A stretch of DNA of 64,000 nucleotides from Blastomussa wellsi (Eukaryota > Cnidaria > Anthozoa > Scleractinia > Plerogyridae): the NCBI GenBank assembly GCA_947652115.1, contig OX393568.1, forward strand, positions 24,531,463-24,595,462, in the 5' to 3' direction. Shown piece by piece: positions 14,001-29,000 of this stretch. Below the pieces are notes generated by a model. It worked only from the letters and a program-made list of their open reading frames with translations. It had not been told where the DNA came from and searched no databases. Both the position numbers and the translations under genes were made by a program. Position 1 is the first letter of the stretch. Each line of letters opens with the position of its first letter.

Positions 14001-17000
14001 CTTGACACTGTTACATGTTTTCCCGCGCTTGACACTAGTTACATCTTTTCCCGCGCTTGACACTAGCTATAGTTGTATGATATCCCGCACTTGTCACTAG
14101 TCACATATTTTCCCGCGCTTGGCTCCAGTTACATTTGTTCCGTGCCTGGCACTGGTTCCATGATTTTGCTTCGATTTCTGATTGGTTCGCCACTTCAGTT
14201 TCGTTTCTTGTGATTGGCCAGGTTTTGGTTTCAATCTTGTAGTAAAAGACACTTTTTAACATTTTTTTCATGGGTGTATAATGCCCTGTGGAGATCTTTT
14301 TTTATTAAATTATTGCCGAAAGATAACTTCAGTCACTGCTGAAAGATAAATGGCTCACCGAGGTTAATGATATTGATATCTTGGTTCCCAGCGAAATTTT
14401 CTTGTCAAAAAGGAATTCAAAAAATAAATCCTCGTCTTACGTTGTATCAGAGAAACATGAAACCTTTGCAAATATTAAAACAGTGGCAGACAAGATAGCA
14501 GCAAAGAAAAAGATGTTCTTTTAATTTAATAGTCACTGTCTAGAATTTGTCATTTTAATCCGTAAAGTCTCGAAGAAAATGAGAAATACAACACTGTATA
14601 TCTCAAAGCTGGTATATTTTTACTGTCCTATTTATTTGTTGAGAGAATACATTTTCTCAGTCTATCACCATCTTCAAGTGCAAACAATGTGTAGATGTCT
14701 TTGTCGAGACGGGATTTCAAAAATGGCCCGAGCTGAACCGTATGAAAAATATCTTCGGGGAAAGTGAATCGAGTTTTAAACGTAACCATTTCGTCCTGTC
14801 TTTTGATTTCGCCGACATTTACGTTGTGAAAATTACCAATTTAGTTCTGAATCTTTTTGGAGCTCGAATTTCACGAAAGCACGCTGAAATCCTATTCAAG
14901 GATGATACACAATAAATCGGATGATCAAATTTTCAAGGAGTGTCCGTCCTTGAAATTTTTATTATTTTAATATTTACCAGACGACAAATAGTGATATTAA
15001 TTACACACACGCAAGCGAAAAAAATCCAATAATGGGTTTCCGAAAATATGAAGAATGCTCTAAACATAAGAAACGTTTCTTGAAATCAACATTTATTATC
15101 GTCATGTTTGCTCGTCCACCATCACTAAGTGAATATCTAATTAACTCGATCCTTCCATTGTCGTCTTTATCGTTCGACTAAGGTCAAGATTAATCACTGG
15201 TTTTTCCTGATCTTATGTTTGTTGAAAGTAAGGTCAGAGCATATTAGTAATAAAACACTTCGTCTGAGACGTGGAATAATCCTGTTTTACGGAGTTGCTG
15301 GTTTTTGTTGCAAGCGCCATCAAGTGCGAACACGTGCACGCGAGTAGGCCACGCGTGTCTCGCGCTAGCCTATCGCAAGGCTGAGTACTGCATAAGATAG
15401 TTCCCTTTCCCGCAGGTTAACTGATAATGTTTTACTGTTATCTCGACAGGAACTCGTCTTCCTTGGGACGAGCAATATTTAATCGAGTCACTTTCTGATT
15501 CCACTATCTACAATGCTTACTACACGGTGGTGCACCTGCTTCAGGAAGGATCCTTCGACGGTTCCGCTGGTGGGCCCCTAGCAATAAGGTACTATGCTGA
15601 GTTCTCAATTCACTCTATATTTGGAGGACTTTCTCCAAATATAAACTTTTTTCCCCACGTCGACTGAATATGCAGCTATTTTGTGTACATGATGAATTTA
15701 AGTCAGTGGCTTTTTTCTTAAGAAAAACGAAAATTTCATTCCTGTCCCTTCCCCCGGGGCGGATATGACAGAGATGAAAAGTTCAAACTGACCGAAAGGA
15801 TGTATAGCTTCGGTTCAAGAAACGTGTCAGCCATGAAGCCACAGGAGCTGGAGAATGTTATCTGTAAGTGTGAAAAACAGCGGGACATCAGTTTTGGAAC
15901 ATACTGAGTTGGACCGCCCCGGGTATCTCCAAATCGAAATACATACAGCTTTTTTCTCAGACGTTGATGCCACTGGTAGCTGGAAGCCACAGAAAGATCC
16001 GGTTTTAAACGACTTTTTAGGCCATTAATAAACTCGTGCACTCCTACATCCTACATCAAATCCTTCGTATGGCGCGACATTGAGACGAAAAGAGTAATCT
16101 AGATTCTCGCGAGATTGGAGAACTCAGAAAATAGCGGCTTCTTGCATGCAAAGTTGACCTGCTCTACTTTAGGCCTGGAATCGAGCGCAACTGGCTATTA
16201 TTTGGTGATGAACTAATACGCACCCACCAAATGTTTAATTGTTCACCTTCACGCCGGTTTGCTTGCGGCTAGCTTTTATTTGTTGGTTAGGGCAATATTA
16301 TAAGTAAAAGCGATTAAGAAAGTCACCTTTTATTAAACTTTTGCGAGGATTTGGAGGACCAACGTGGTATTGTTGTGGTGAAATAGGGATGTTATGCCAT
16401 TCCAGAGGTTCCGGGCGCGATTCTTCTTTCTTTTTTGTGGGAAAAAAAATTCGATGACAACCAAAAAAATTGTAAGTGTCGCTAAAATGGTATCGAAAGG
16501 GAAACGGTCTGTGCAGTAACCGCGAAACAGAAAGAAAGAACTTACTCATTTTCCTCTAATCCACCAAAGCGATCTTCAGCTAATTACAAGATAAGTATAT
16601 GGTCATGCAGACAAATGATTCGGCTAAAGAAAATCGTCAACTTGGGTCGGATATTTCATTGAGTGAGGTGAAATCAATATATCGGGGTATTAATGTTATA
16701 CACTGGGGGGTTAAAGTAAAGTCATTTTATTTGTGATATGTTTAGCGTTGGGACCATAACGATCTGGAAATAATATCATTTGATATCTGTAAACGGAATT
16801 TCGTGCATGTGCATAATGTTACAGATGTTTGAAATCATTCACGAGCATGTTCATTTTTCTTAATTTTTCCAAACTGGTGACGAAAGCCGAACAAATGCGC
16901 CAAATTCTATTTCGTTCTATTCATTTTACGGTAATGTTGTTTACACCTGTTAATACTTCTATTTAGGCTTTAGAGTGCCCAAGTTCAGGGCTGAAATGAT

Positions 17001-20000
17001 AAATAAATTCAGTTTTTAAAATATTGATAAAATAAACAGCAGCATATGGTAGGGATGCGCATTAGCGTTCATTTGAATGGTCACAAACTAGAGATTTATT
17101 CAAAAACAGATCGAAAGTGAAAGGCTCCAGATATCTGCACGGAATGGTACAAATAAATAGCCTTCATTGAAATGGTCATACTAGAATTTTGTGCACAATA
17201 ATCACATTGGACAGTATCGTAGATTGAACAACTACTATAAAACTGTCATTTAAATTGTCAGAATTTAAATGTGTCGATGTGTGGCTGTAGATGTGAAAGA
17301 ACTAAACACATTTCATCTCATGTCAAAAGCTAAGCAGGTTGCTTATGGCTTTCGTGTTTCGCTTCGTTTTAATTAACGACTCCTTTATATTTCATGGCCA
17401 GGCTGTAAAAGAAATGAATAAAAAGATATTCAGAGCCGAAGTTGTAACGTACGCTATCTCAATGATGTTTTTTTTTTTCAGGGCTGAACAAATGACCCGC
17501 GAAGTGTGGGATTATGTGTTCTTTAAAGATGCTCCTTTCCCTAAAACAGACATCACAGCAGACAAACTAAAGTAAGTACATGAAATAGCTTTGTATAGTT
17601 AACAACCCTTATTCTGACTTTTGTCATGCCATTGTTTTTTAGCAGTGACGTACACGTAAAGAGCATTGTTTGTGATTTTACTAAGATTTAAAGATCGTTA
17701 CGATTACAAAGAAACAGACAACACTGAGGTTAAACCCCTTCCTTCCTACCAAGTTTTGGAATACGTCTCGGTGCCCATTACACTGGGAACATTTGAAGAA
17801 GTGGAGCCTTATGATCTACTCATCTATAATTTAAGCAAAATTATACCTTTATTCATTAGGCTAAAAGTTGGCGCCACGTTTTATCCCATTGAGATAAAGC
17901 TCAAAGATTAATGGGTCGGAAGTTTATATCTTTTGAAGACAATTATCTTAAGGTTTGGACTTAGAAGCGTATTTATATATATTGCGTTTATTATTTCGTG
18001 TTAGTCGATTGTTATCTCTTTTGTTTTCGCAGTCCTAAAATTTCCGCCAACTTAGAAGTTCCGCCAAAGGGGAAAAATCAACGCTAATCGAAGTAACGGC
18101 TTTTCCTTTCTGCGATTCTTTTCTCCGACAATTACTGACATGCATTCGTTTCCATGTATTATTTGTTGGGAATTTTAATTCGATACAAAATGGCTTTATA
18201 AGCGCAATTACTTATGTTATCTGACAATTCCACGGCAGATTACCCCGAGGCTTTATAAAGCGATCGATAATTTACATGCAAAAAAAAACAACACTTACCT
18301 GCCTCGCCTCGAGTAGGGTGCACGAAAATTTGACACTTTCAGCGATAGATTGCATTTTCTTTTCTTTATAAAGCGATCGATAATTTACATGTAAAAAACA
18401 ACAGCACTTACCTGCCTCGCCTCGGAAGGGTGCACGAAAATTTTGACACTTTCAGCGATATTGCATTTCCTGTGGGTTTTTAGCTATATGCTTGTACATG
18501 GTCTTGCACATGAGCTTTTGTAGTATAAATTCTGCGATTTTTTGGAAAAACCTTACTATTTCATCTTGTTCTCGAAGCATCGTTTGTCTAGTCTTGATCA
18601 TCCGATTAAATACTGCGTGCTTTATATTTATGTTTACTTCGAAAATTACCGGATCCAACTATGAAAATTTATCGATTCGATTTTTTTATAGTTCCATGCA
18701 AGAAATACCGATTTATATTTTTTAAGGAACATTTGACAACAACTGGATTATTGTTGCTAGAATGTGCTTGCTGTCTTTGTTCTCTGTGCAATTAAATTTC
18801 CTTTTATCCCGACAGAGTCTAACTAGCCGCCGTGCAGCGGTGGTGTTTGGCCGGTTTCTTTTGTAATTGTGTTGGATCCCCGTGAAAATTAGGTAACCGA
18901 TTTAGTTCCATTTTCTCGGACACTTTGTAATTTTAAGTGATTTCCACAACAAACAAAGAATTACGCCTATTTAAGTTTCCATTTTCATGATAATCATAGG
19001 CCTAAGACGCTTTACATAGTCAATAAAAGTATTTTGAAGATACAAGCGCGGCGCGCTTTGTTCTTGCATACGGCAGTGCGGTCAAAATTAGGCTTATTAA
19101 TAGGGCTGCCAAAAGAACCCGACTCTGACAGTATTTTATCACTCTGTCAAGCCATGCCAATTCCAGTTCAGGTTTGTTTGATAAAAGGTATACCTTTCGG
19201 TAATGCTCCAAAATCCATTCCAGGCGTGGAATAAGTTTGGCTGTCGATCTGTTTATAATAGAGCGGAGATCTCATTGCTGAGTGAATAACAGAAAGTCTT
19301 GGTACCTAGAGTTAGGGAACTCTAAATTAGACCCAGTCCCTATGTGCATTTTGCTGAGTCCTGTCCAAGAAAATGGCTTTCAATTGTTTATAACAAAGTT
19401 GATCAGCAGTGCGTGCTCTTAGCCTTGGAGAAGCCCGCTGGCGCTGTCTCTTTTTGAGCGTTAAACGCTTGATTTTGTTGTCTCGCCGTTAGCACTCTGC
19501 TCCACGCTAAACAAGGCTGTCAATGTTGTGCTCGCCCGACTTTCGTTTCTTACCTTGTCTTTCTTGCAAAACACGCAAAGAAGCGCCTCTCTAAAATCTC
19601 TTTTCCCAAGAACATACAACAGGGGGTTGGCTAACGAAGTGAAAAATCGCGCGTAATAGTAGAACACGTACAGCACCCAAATAGGCGGCAAGAACTCCTC
19701 GGGGGTCATTTGTTCTTGGAAGCTCAAAATGAAATACGGAAGCCAGCAAGCAATAAACACGATCAACATCGCAAGGAAAATTGTGGCGGTTTTACGTTGC
19801 GCATTGTGTCTCGAATCCGATTTTCTGTTTGACGGCTGTTCTGGGTCAGACGGGCTGTGGTAACGCCAAATCTGTTTCTCGTGGTACCTAACGGTGGTGA
19901 AAATGCGCACGTAGATGAAAGTCATCACAACAAATGGCACCGCGAAAAATATTGCAAAAACGACCAGGTCGTATGTTATCTGAGCTGTATTTGCATGCTC

Positions 20001-23000
20001 TCCCTCGTCTTCGTCCATTTTAGCGTTTGCCCGCCAAGACAGTTGAATGAGCGATACGAACACGGCTGCGCTCCATGCTAGGGTTGTTAGCGTGAAGAAA
20101 ACGTTGCGCGTCACGATGTTGTGATAGCGCATGGGGTGAGTTATAGCAATGTAGCGGTCTACCGACACAAGCAGAATGTGCAGTACTGTAGATACGGAGA
20201 TAATCCGCCATATTAAAAGTGAAATCGGGCAGAACGTGTTGTCTCCAATGGCTGAACAACAAATTGTCATAGGGATACCAACCAAGCCTGCGAGGAGGTC
20301 GCTCGCTGCGAGGCTGATTAGAAACGAGTTCGTGACACTTCTAAGCGACCGGTTACGAATGAACAGGATTATGACGGTTAAGTTGACGGTGATAATAAAA
20401 ATTGCCAGAACGATTGGGTATGTGTCGAATTCCGCGCTGAAACCTTCGGAAAACATTTCTTCTCCAGAAAAGTCACCGCTTGCAGAATAGTCTTCATCGT
20501 CCGTATTGTTTTGGGGGTAATTCCCTTCTCCCCCAATTGTTGTGTTTTTCATGACAAGTGTCGTCCACGGGAGAGCGGTCGCTTGACTGCTGGTACCGAA
20601 CTTCTCTTGGTGATATCAACACAGTTCCCTTCAGATGAATGCGATAAGCTGCAGCTTGAGTGTTTTGCACACAGTCACTTTAAGATTTTGATTTGGTTTT
20701 CAGCGATGCTGTTGTTTTCTGGAATCGCTTTCCCTCTGGTAAGTGTTGTATGACATCCGCTGCGAAGAAAAGTTCTTAAAAAATTAAAAGTGCTCAAAAA
20801 TGCCAAAAAGGTTCAAGCTTTGCTTAGATCTGCCTACCTCTCTAAAAGCAACACAAGTATGTCTGATTTACACCACAAGATAAAGTTCTTGTGTTCTTTG
20901 TATGTCTGTTAATCTGCCTTCTTTTTGCGTGTATTGATTTTGTTAGCACAAGTTTTGGTACTTTATGTCGAGTCGGAAGGGTCGAATTGCGACGTGCCGC
21001 TGTGATTGCTGCGTTCCTGTAACTGATATATAAAAACCATAAGTTGTGGAGAGACACTTGTCGTTTTTGTAACACCGCCCCCAGGCTATTTTTGTTTGAC
21101 AGGCTCGTTTGTTATGACAAATTTGCCATCCTTGTGGAGAGTAGTGAAAGCGGTAATGTTCTTTCATTTCCACCTGATGATTTCCACCAAATTTATTTGT
21201 TTTCTGTGCACGATCGGAAAACCACAAATCATGAAAACAATCATCGTTTTACTGGTAAACTTCCTCTTTATTAAATCCATACATTTTGAATTTTTAGACT
21301 TTCTAGCTGCTTGAGATTTCGTATTAATTTCGTAATTGGATTCGTGTAAAACTATATTGCGGATGGCTCCATTTGCATTTTGGCTTATTCTTAAAACTGA
21401 TGACTAAACTTAATACTGTCTTCTTACTACTCGATGATATTTAATCCAATGTCACTAGGACCTTTGTTTTTTTATTTTATTTTTACCTTTTGCGTGCAAT
21501 TAGAATATTGGTTGCTTCGATCAAAAGTCGATGAGCAACTTTTTATCCGTGAGCAATCGAGCATCTTCTTTTGAAAGGCTTTTCGGAGCTCTTTAAATTA
21601 ATTGTTGCGTTTCCTGTAAATTTGGCGTACCTGTTCGCGATTGCTGATCCCTTTCAAAGGTGCAAAGATCTCGTGAGAATTGTTGTTGTTGAATACAAAA
21701 CCCTCCAGGCTGCGCGCGTCACCGGTGATGTTACAAACATTCTGTATATACTTCACGCCATTCTGTAAACAGATAACATTCATTGAAAATGCAAACAGTT
21801 CGACAGCAAAAACCAGAATTGAACTAAAGAAAGGCGTCCTCGGTCAGGCAATCATTCATCTTCAACTGTTAACTTCAAGAAGATATTATCGGATAAATTC
21901 TGACTGTTATTGGGTGATTTTCACGAGTGGTGACTGAAGTTACCGTTGCCCAGATTAAAATTCAGTGTTGTCTCATGAGTTTATTTTTTTTTTCATCCGT
22001 TTGTTATCCAGTGTTGACGACAGTGCATATTAAAAAGGACCCGTGAGTTTGTGATAAGCGTAGGTAGATGCGTTTTTAATTGACAAGCTTGAAGTGGTTT
22101 CATGGAAAATATTCCGCTCACAGTTTTGTCTTCATTTCACGGAGGGCAGTCGATCGTTTTGGCTTTTCTCGGTTCGCTTACACAGCTCACCGAGGGATGA
22201 AGCTAGCTCCTTATTTTTGTGAAAAGGCTTTAGAAATAGCTGTGAAATGGAACTGTAATTGACAAAAGAAGTGGGCGTGTTGAATTTTTAGTGAAAGAAA
22301 AGTGTCATTAATATTCGTGTGAATGAGTCTGAATTTGACTTGTGGTACCTTGGCTGCCACAATAAAAATGACTATTTTTAATACACTTGGGTCGTTCGTT
22401 ACTTAAAGACAGATTTTCCCAAACGCCCGTCAACATGTAATCTGCCTTGTTGGTTTCTGTTTTTATTACTCTTATTTTGTGGGGATGTTCTTTCGTCGAT
22501 AGAGATTGGTAGCAAGGATGAGGAGGGTGATAGAACGAGCGAGGGTTTCCGTCCAGCTTATTGCTTTTAGAAAGTCTTGAAAATTATGGTTTTACGGTTT
22601 AAGTTATGTGGAATATTCAGATTTAGATCCCCATGTGGGTCATGAAACAGTAGTTTGGGAACCTCGACGCACTTTCTTCCCCGCGTCGTCCGCTCCGTAA
22701 CTTCGACTACTTTTACTGAAAGAAAGCGCGACACATTTTGTCTGGAGTGAATGGTAATTTTTGGTATAGCTCTCGGCGGTAATTTAGTATTATATTTCAT
22801 AGGGTAAATTCGTGGAATATATTGGCTCCTGTACACCGTGAAATCTATTGCGTTTCTGTGTTCGCTTCGGGTTGTGTTTTTGTGCCTGAATGTGCGAGTT
22901 TATTTCTTTTTCTGTAGCGAATAAGAAAATGTACTTGTCAAAAGTTCCAGGAAAAATGATAGTTACAATCACTGCTAATAATAGAAATAAACTAATTTCA

Positions 23001-26000
23001 ACAGCGCATTATTGTGTGTAATAAGCTTCCCTAAGTGTAGCATTACTGAGATGTTTTTCTTACGAATATCAATTATTGCAAGCAAAAAAACATATTCGCA
23101 CGACTTTGAAACAACTAACGTATTGTTATTTGCTATGTTTGTAATGCATACGCTGATATTTTTCTCTGTTTGTATCCTGTCAATTTTCTTCGTTTCTGTC
23201 TTACGTCAATGTCGTATTAAACCATCAGTTGTTCTCAAACGGCAAACAAACTGAGGACTTGAAAAGCTCCTTATATCGCGAAGTTCGTTATATGATCTGC
23301 AGATTTGTTACGTCGCACACGAGGTTCGTTATATCGCGAGCTTCTTTATATCGTCAGGTTCATTATATTATGGGCTTCGTTATTGATAACGAGGATATTT
23401 ATATCGGGATAGGAATGTTAAACGTTTTGCTTTACAAGGTGATCAAACGGCAAATAATGATCACAAAGTGTATGTGAAAGTTAAGAAAATCCTTTGAACA
23501 CGAAAGCATTTTATTTTTGCATGTGCAAGTGAGGCCTAAGGCATAATCGGTTGCGTTATTCACCTTCCTCGCCCTTACCTTTCTTATTGTAGTTTGTTAG
23601 TAGATATTGTACTATTTGGTCTGGCTTCGTTTCAATGTTCAAAATGACACCTGCCAAAAGTTTGCAACTGCTGTTGACCACCTCACCTCACAAATTTTGC
23701 GCCAAATTGCTTCCCTGCACTAAAAGCTTTTTCCTTAATAAGATTTTCCGCTCATAATTTTCACGTTGTTGTTGTTGCCATTTGCCTCCTCCATTGTTTC
23801 GAGTTTGTGGGATGCGCACCTGCGAAAGCAATTCAAATCATCAGTAACGGGAAATTTTCTTCTTTCGCTTGCTTTCCTATTTCCTAATTAGTATCGAAAA
23901 TGTACGGTATAGTTTTCAAAAGGGCTGTCTTTTCGGAAGTGGTGCCCCAGTTAGCTCGAGAGGCTTTGTCTCAGCACCACGCTCAGGCGTATAATTAGAG
24001 AGAACTTGCGCGAAAAGGCGGACAGTCCCTACTGTGTATAAATCACCAAATATATATTGTAATCACAACCAAAACAAAATGAACAAGGAAACCACAATCC
24101 TGTATTATGTCAGTTGCCTCACGAACCTCTAAAAGAAAGAAGTTCGATATAAAAAGCAAACCACTCACCACTGACAAAGTGGGTTAATCTAAAACTGCTT
24201 TCAGAGGAAACGCCGAACTGAGTTAAGGCAACCCATTCTGGCGCCCGTTTTATAGCGTATTTTGTTTGTACTTATATGAAATATGCAAATTCGTTATATG
24301 GGTGAGCCAGTTTAGTGATTCAAGGAAATCATTTTGTGTTTAGTTGTCCGCTTCCTTTGAAACTTAATAATGAAGTATAGTGATAAACATCCTTTATTTT
24401 AGCCGTTCGTGCCATTTTTCTTTTGTTAACTTATGATACCTCCTCGTGCAAATCTTATTAAAATTCTCAAACGCATCGTAGTCTTGAGCAATTTTATGTT
24501 TTGCAAAAAATGTTGTTTACTCTTAGTTTTACTGCATTCAACCTGACAGCATGTCACTGCCAATGATCTGTCTATTTCATCTTCTTTCCCAAATCTGACT
24601 CAGCCGTGGCTAATGGCGATTACTGGACTCCTCGCGGGGAGTCCCAGGCGCGCATTTTTTAATAAATTGACGCTTAATACCAAGAAGTTTCTTTCAAATA
24701 CGTACAAATGTATGCACTAGTTTTCAGTGACTGAAAAAGGGATCTCTTTTGCAAGATGCGAAAATTACGAACTATAAATTAAGCTACTCCTATCAACAAC
24801 AACAAAAAGCAATGGATTTTGTTTTCCGGCGTAAGTTTTGAAACTTTTGGCCAACATCCATTTTTTTGTTGTCCTTTAAAGGTCCCTAATGAGCCACGCC
24901 TTTGTTTTTTGTTTGCATTCGAGAGTTTCGATATTATATTTTACGCGGAACCTGTCTCTAAAACAAACTCCTCTTCTCCGGCTATCCGGTTCATAAATTC
25001 TCAATACCTCAAGGGTGTTTTGTATATCGGACGTTATAATCTGTCTTACAGTATGTTCATCAATTGTAAAAGCTGTTGATTGTTTCATTTCGTTCCTAAA
25101 ACTTTCAACAGCAAATGTTCAACAACATGTTTCAATTTTAATTAAACACCAAGCAAACAGTAAAGATTTAATTTTGCCGCACGTGTACTTAAATTTGATC
25201 TCACCTGAGATTGCAACATCTTCATTTAGAATTGTTATTTATGTTGGTGTTAGTTTTCTTCAAACTTCATAATCAAAGCACATTCGGCTTGAAACTAATC
25301 AGCCGTTGAAGTCACTGAAGTGTCAGCGAGGTTCCATTCATAACTTGTGATTTATTACTTTGCTTAAGTTTAATAGAAATCTCTAATCGTTCTGTAAAAA
25401 GTAAAGCAATTTTGTTGTCGTTTTATTAAAATGGAAAGTCATAACCGTTTCACTATTTCCAGTTTTCATTTCATTTTTTTTTGTGTGCGAGTGTTGTTCG
25501 GCCTTCCTCCATGTGTCCTCGCCAGTTAAACTACCTTGTATCTGTTCAATAAAAATCTTCTAGTGCTTTCGCATTCGCAAGCAAATAAACAAAATTCATT
25601 TGCTGTTAGGTTGCTATTTTATTTAGAACAAAAATGCGTCAGTATTCGATTTCTCGCTATATTTAATATTTCGCATATTTTTTCTTTGTTTTGTCTGACT
25701 CGTGTAATGCCAGGAACCTTGTTGCGGGACATGCACTTAAGACATGCAATAAAAAAACTTGTCAAGCACACACATGCAGCCCACGAACATAAACAGAAAA
25801 CTGGTGGCAAGTGCCACTCGTGATTTTGGCTGCTAAGCTACCCAATTCTTGGTCGATGAACAATTAATCTTGAAAATATTGGTTATAAAATTCCAGCCAT
25901 ATTAATTCCAGCGTGAATGACGTTTGCTCTGAACTTGTAAAATTCTACCCTGTCCGAGAAAACGTAATCAAAAAGTCGATCCTTAAAGTAGCCATCTTGA

Positions 26001-29000
26001 ATCTGTTTAAATTTTAAACTGAGGTTCTTCATCAGGTGCAATAAATACCAAATGGCGAACCTGAGCCAGCGCCTGGGGGTCGGACGGAGACGTTGTGAAG
26101 TGATATGACGAATACTGATGGTAACAGGCTCACATGACGAGTTTAGGAGCGCTCCTATTATTTATGACTGAACAAAAAAAAATCGGAAACTTGTTTCACC
26201 GGGCGACGGAGCAGCTCTCGTAACATCTCGCATAAATGGAACATCAAGAACAACAACAACTCGCTACCCAGCGTGAAAACAATAAAATAAACAACAGGAA
26301 CAATGCCCATAGAACCCCTAAAGCAATAACAACCAACTGCTACACTAGAGGACCAGTAGAATTGCGAGCTTACGAGAACTGCTACACTACTCGTTTTCTC
26401 TTTTAGGTTTAGTTGCCATTTTGTTTTAGGAACCATTAAAATTCCATTTTGAGCTTCTTGACGTGTTTGTCTTGCATGCTGTATTTCCTTCTCACAGCCA
26501 ATTGCGACAAGAGTTTCAGTACTGGTACCCAGTGGACCTGCGTGTGTCTGGAAAGGATCTGGTACCTAATCACCTGACATATTTCTTGTACAATCATTGT
26601 GCCGTGTGGCCAAAGGAAAAAGACAAGTGAGTATCACTTTTTACCATAACTGCAGAAATTCTCGCGCGCTCATTGGCTAATGTTCGCGGTCGAAAAATCC
26701 ATTGAAACACAAAAGAGCGAAAGCCTGAGCCGCCCAAAATTTGACAATGTGATGAAGAAATTCGTGGTCGATTAGAGGACGTACGACAACAAGCTCACCT
26801 CTATTTGTTAAATGATAAATGAATTCATTGTCTCGTGCAAATTAATAAACAAGTGTGAAAATTCACTTTATCATTTGGGGAATAAGGAGTGGTAGTGGAA
26901 AAACAACGCCTTTTGGCGATTTATCATCGCTATATATTGAAACTGAAGGATTTAGAAATATCAATAAGGAACTAAATAGCGCGCGCATGCGCAGTACGCA
27001 AACCTTGTGATTGGACACTTAAGCTACGCGCTCTACAATGTGAATGTGCTAATTACTAATCAGATTCGAGAAAGTTGTTGTAGTTATGAGGAGGTGGATC
27101 GTCAGGAGATGTTTGTTTATGTTTTTGTTTGTTTGTTGCTGTCGTCAGGTGGCCACGGAGTGTCAGAGCCAATGGACACTTGCTGCTCAACTCTGAAAAG
27201 GTAACAATTTAATAATTTACCTGCCAACCTGTGGCTTCTTTTGCCAGAAATAGCAAAGTAAAAGTTGTTCGTTTTGGATGAAGGGCTAAACTAGTTCACG
27301 TGGTCGTTGTTGATGCATTCAGTGCCGCACCGGAAAGAAATTGTAATTACTAGTAACAAATAACTAATAAAGTGTTAATTTTTCAGATGTCCAAATCGAC
27401 TGGGAACTTCCTCACACTGAAGCAGGCTGTGGACAAGTTTTCCGCTGACGGTAATCCGCTGCACTCTCCCTTCCATCCACTGTCTTTATTCTTCCAGGCC
27501 AAACCGCACCCGTAATGCAGCTGTTATTGTATGAAGTATTGTTACCCCTACGGTGGCCTAACTTTATTTGTTATTTTGTCCGATGTAGGCATGCGTCTCT
27601 CTTTAGCTGATGCTGGTGACACCATGGAAGATGCAAACTTTGTGGAAAAGATGGCTGATGCAGGAATCCTGCGTCTTTTTACATTCCTTGAATGGACTAA
27701 GGTTAGAACCACGAAATAAAGGTCCCCTTGCTAATCCATGTTGTAGTGTTCTTTTGCTGACAAAAAGTGCCCTTTTTTCACTGACTTGTATATTTTGTTC
27801 TTTTGCTAGTTGTAACGAAATTTACTGTGTTGTAGTAGTAGTAGTAGCGTGTCCGTCCACCGGTATTGTAATCCGCAGCTTACGAGTCCTCCGTTCTGAC
27901 ACTAAACGATTTGTTTTTAGATGCAGCCCTGAACCCTTGCTCATGCCATGATAATTGTTTCCTGACATTGGGGACTGTATTTGTGTTGTGTTCATTTGTA
28001 ATATACCCCATTAACTAATACGATATGTAATGAAAGTTTCTTCACCTTCTTTAATACCTGTTTGCAATCTCTGCGTGGCAGCGCTTAGGGTGAACTATAA
28101 ATTCTTTTCCATAGCGTATTTATTGTCTGCAATAACCTGTTTGCAATCTCTGCGTGGCAGCGCTTAGGGTAAACTATAAATTCTTTTCCATAGCTTATTT
28201 ATTGTCTGCAAGTCTTGAAAACTAACTTTTTCCTTTTTTTTCTGCCATCAGGAGATGCTCGCTTCAAAGGAATCTCTACGCCCTGGGCCAAAAACCTGTT
28301 TTGACGATAGAGTCTTTGAAAGGTGAGTAAGGTTTTATTTCCAGATGAACAGGTTTTCGGGTTTCGTCTTATTACTCTTTCTGTGTTACCACAAGGTAAA
28401 TTTGATGCCGAGTTGCTCATCCGTTACGACAAAATTCTTGGCGTTTATCAAATATCTTTAAGATTGTGTGTTTAAACTATTCGTTTCATTTGCAGTGCCA
28501 TTAACAAAGCCATCGAAGAGACAGACACCAACTATAAGAAAATGATGTACAGAGAGGCCCTCAAAACAGGTTTCTATGAACTGCAGGCGGCTAGGGACCG
28601 ATACCGAGAGGGCTGTATGGTGGGCTTGCATAGGGACCTCGTGTTTCGGTTCATCGAGGTAAGGTGCATTGGAGTTAGTACCATTTTTCGCAATTAGTGT
28701 TCGGTAAAGAAATGGGTTTACCTGAAATTGCCAAGTATTTGTAAATCTTTAATCGTACGTGTCTAAGTTCTCTCTACCTTTTGTTTCAAATTTAAGAAAG
28801 CTATTATTTTGAGGACGTAAGAATTGTCTTGCGAGAAGAAAAGCAATTGATTGTTCAACTTAATGGTCCATTGGCTCAGTATATGACCAACACATTACTT
28901 TTGCCCTATTCATTTGACGTTTGCTAAAGAGTAGCTGAATGTTCTTGTCAGGTTCAAACGCTGCTGCTGTGTCCCATCTGTCCTCATCTTGCTGAACACC

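Noticed and set aside
13555..14160. CRISPR-like regular array
   Set aside because: Units are contiguous tandem repeats with no unique spacers, and the DNA is animal nuclear.
20943..21314. Overlapping frames upstream of the nested GPCR as a second gene
   Set aside because: Overlap on both strands without hydrophobic pattern, domain or splice consistency; more likely promoter or intronic DNA.
23255..23410. TATATCG-rich patch as a transposon end
   Set aside because: No second inverted end found within several kb; the similarity to 51773-51850 is only a short word match.
24819..25823. Several 85-95 codon frames in the large LARS1 intron
   Set aside because: AT-rich random frames with no domains, overlapping on both strands, and no paired splice sites.
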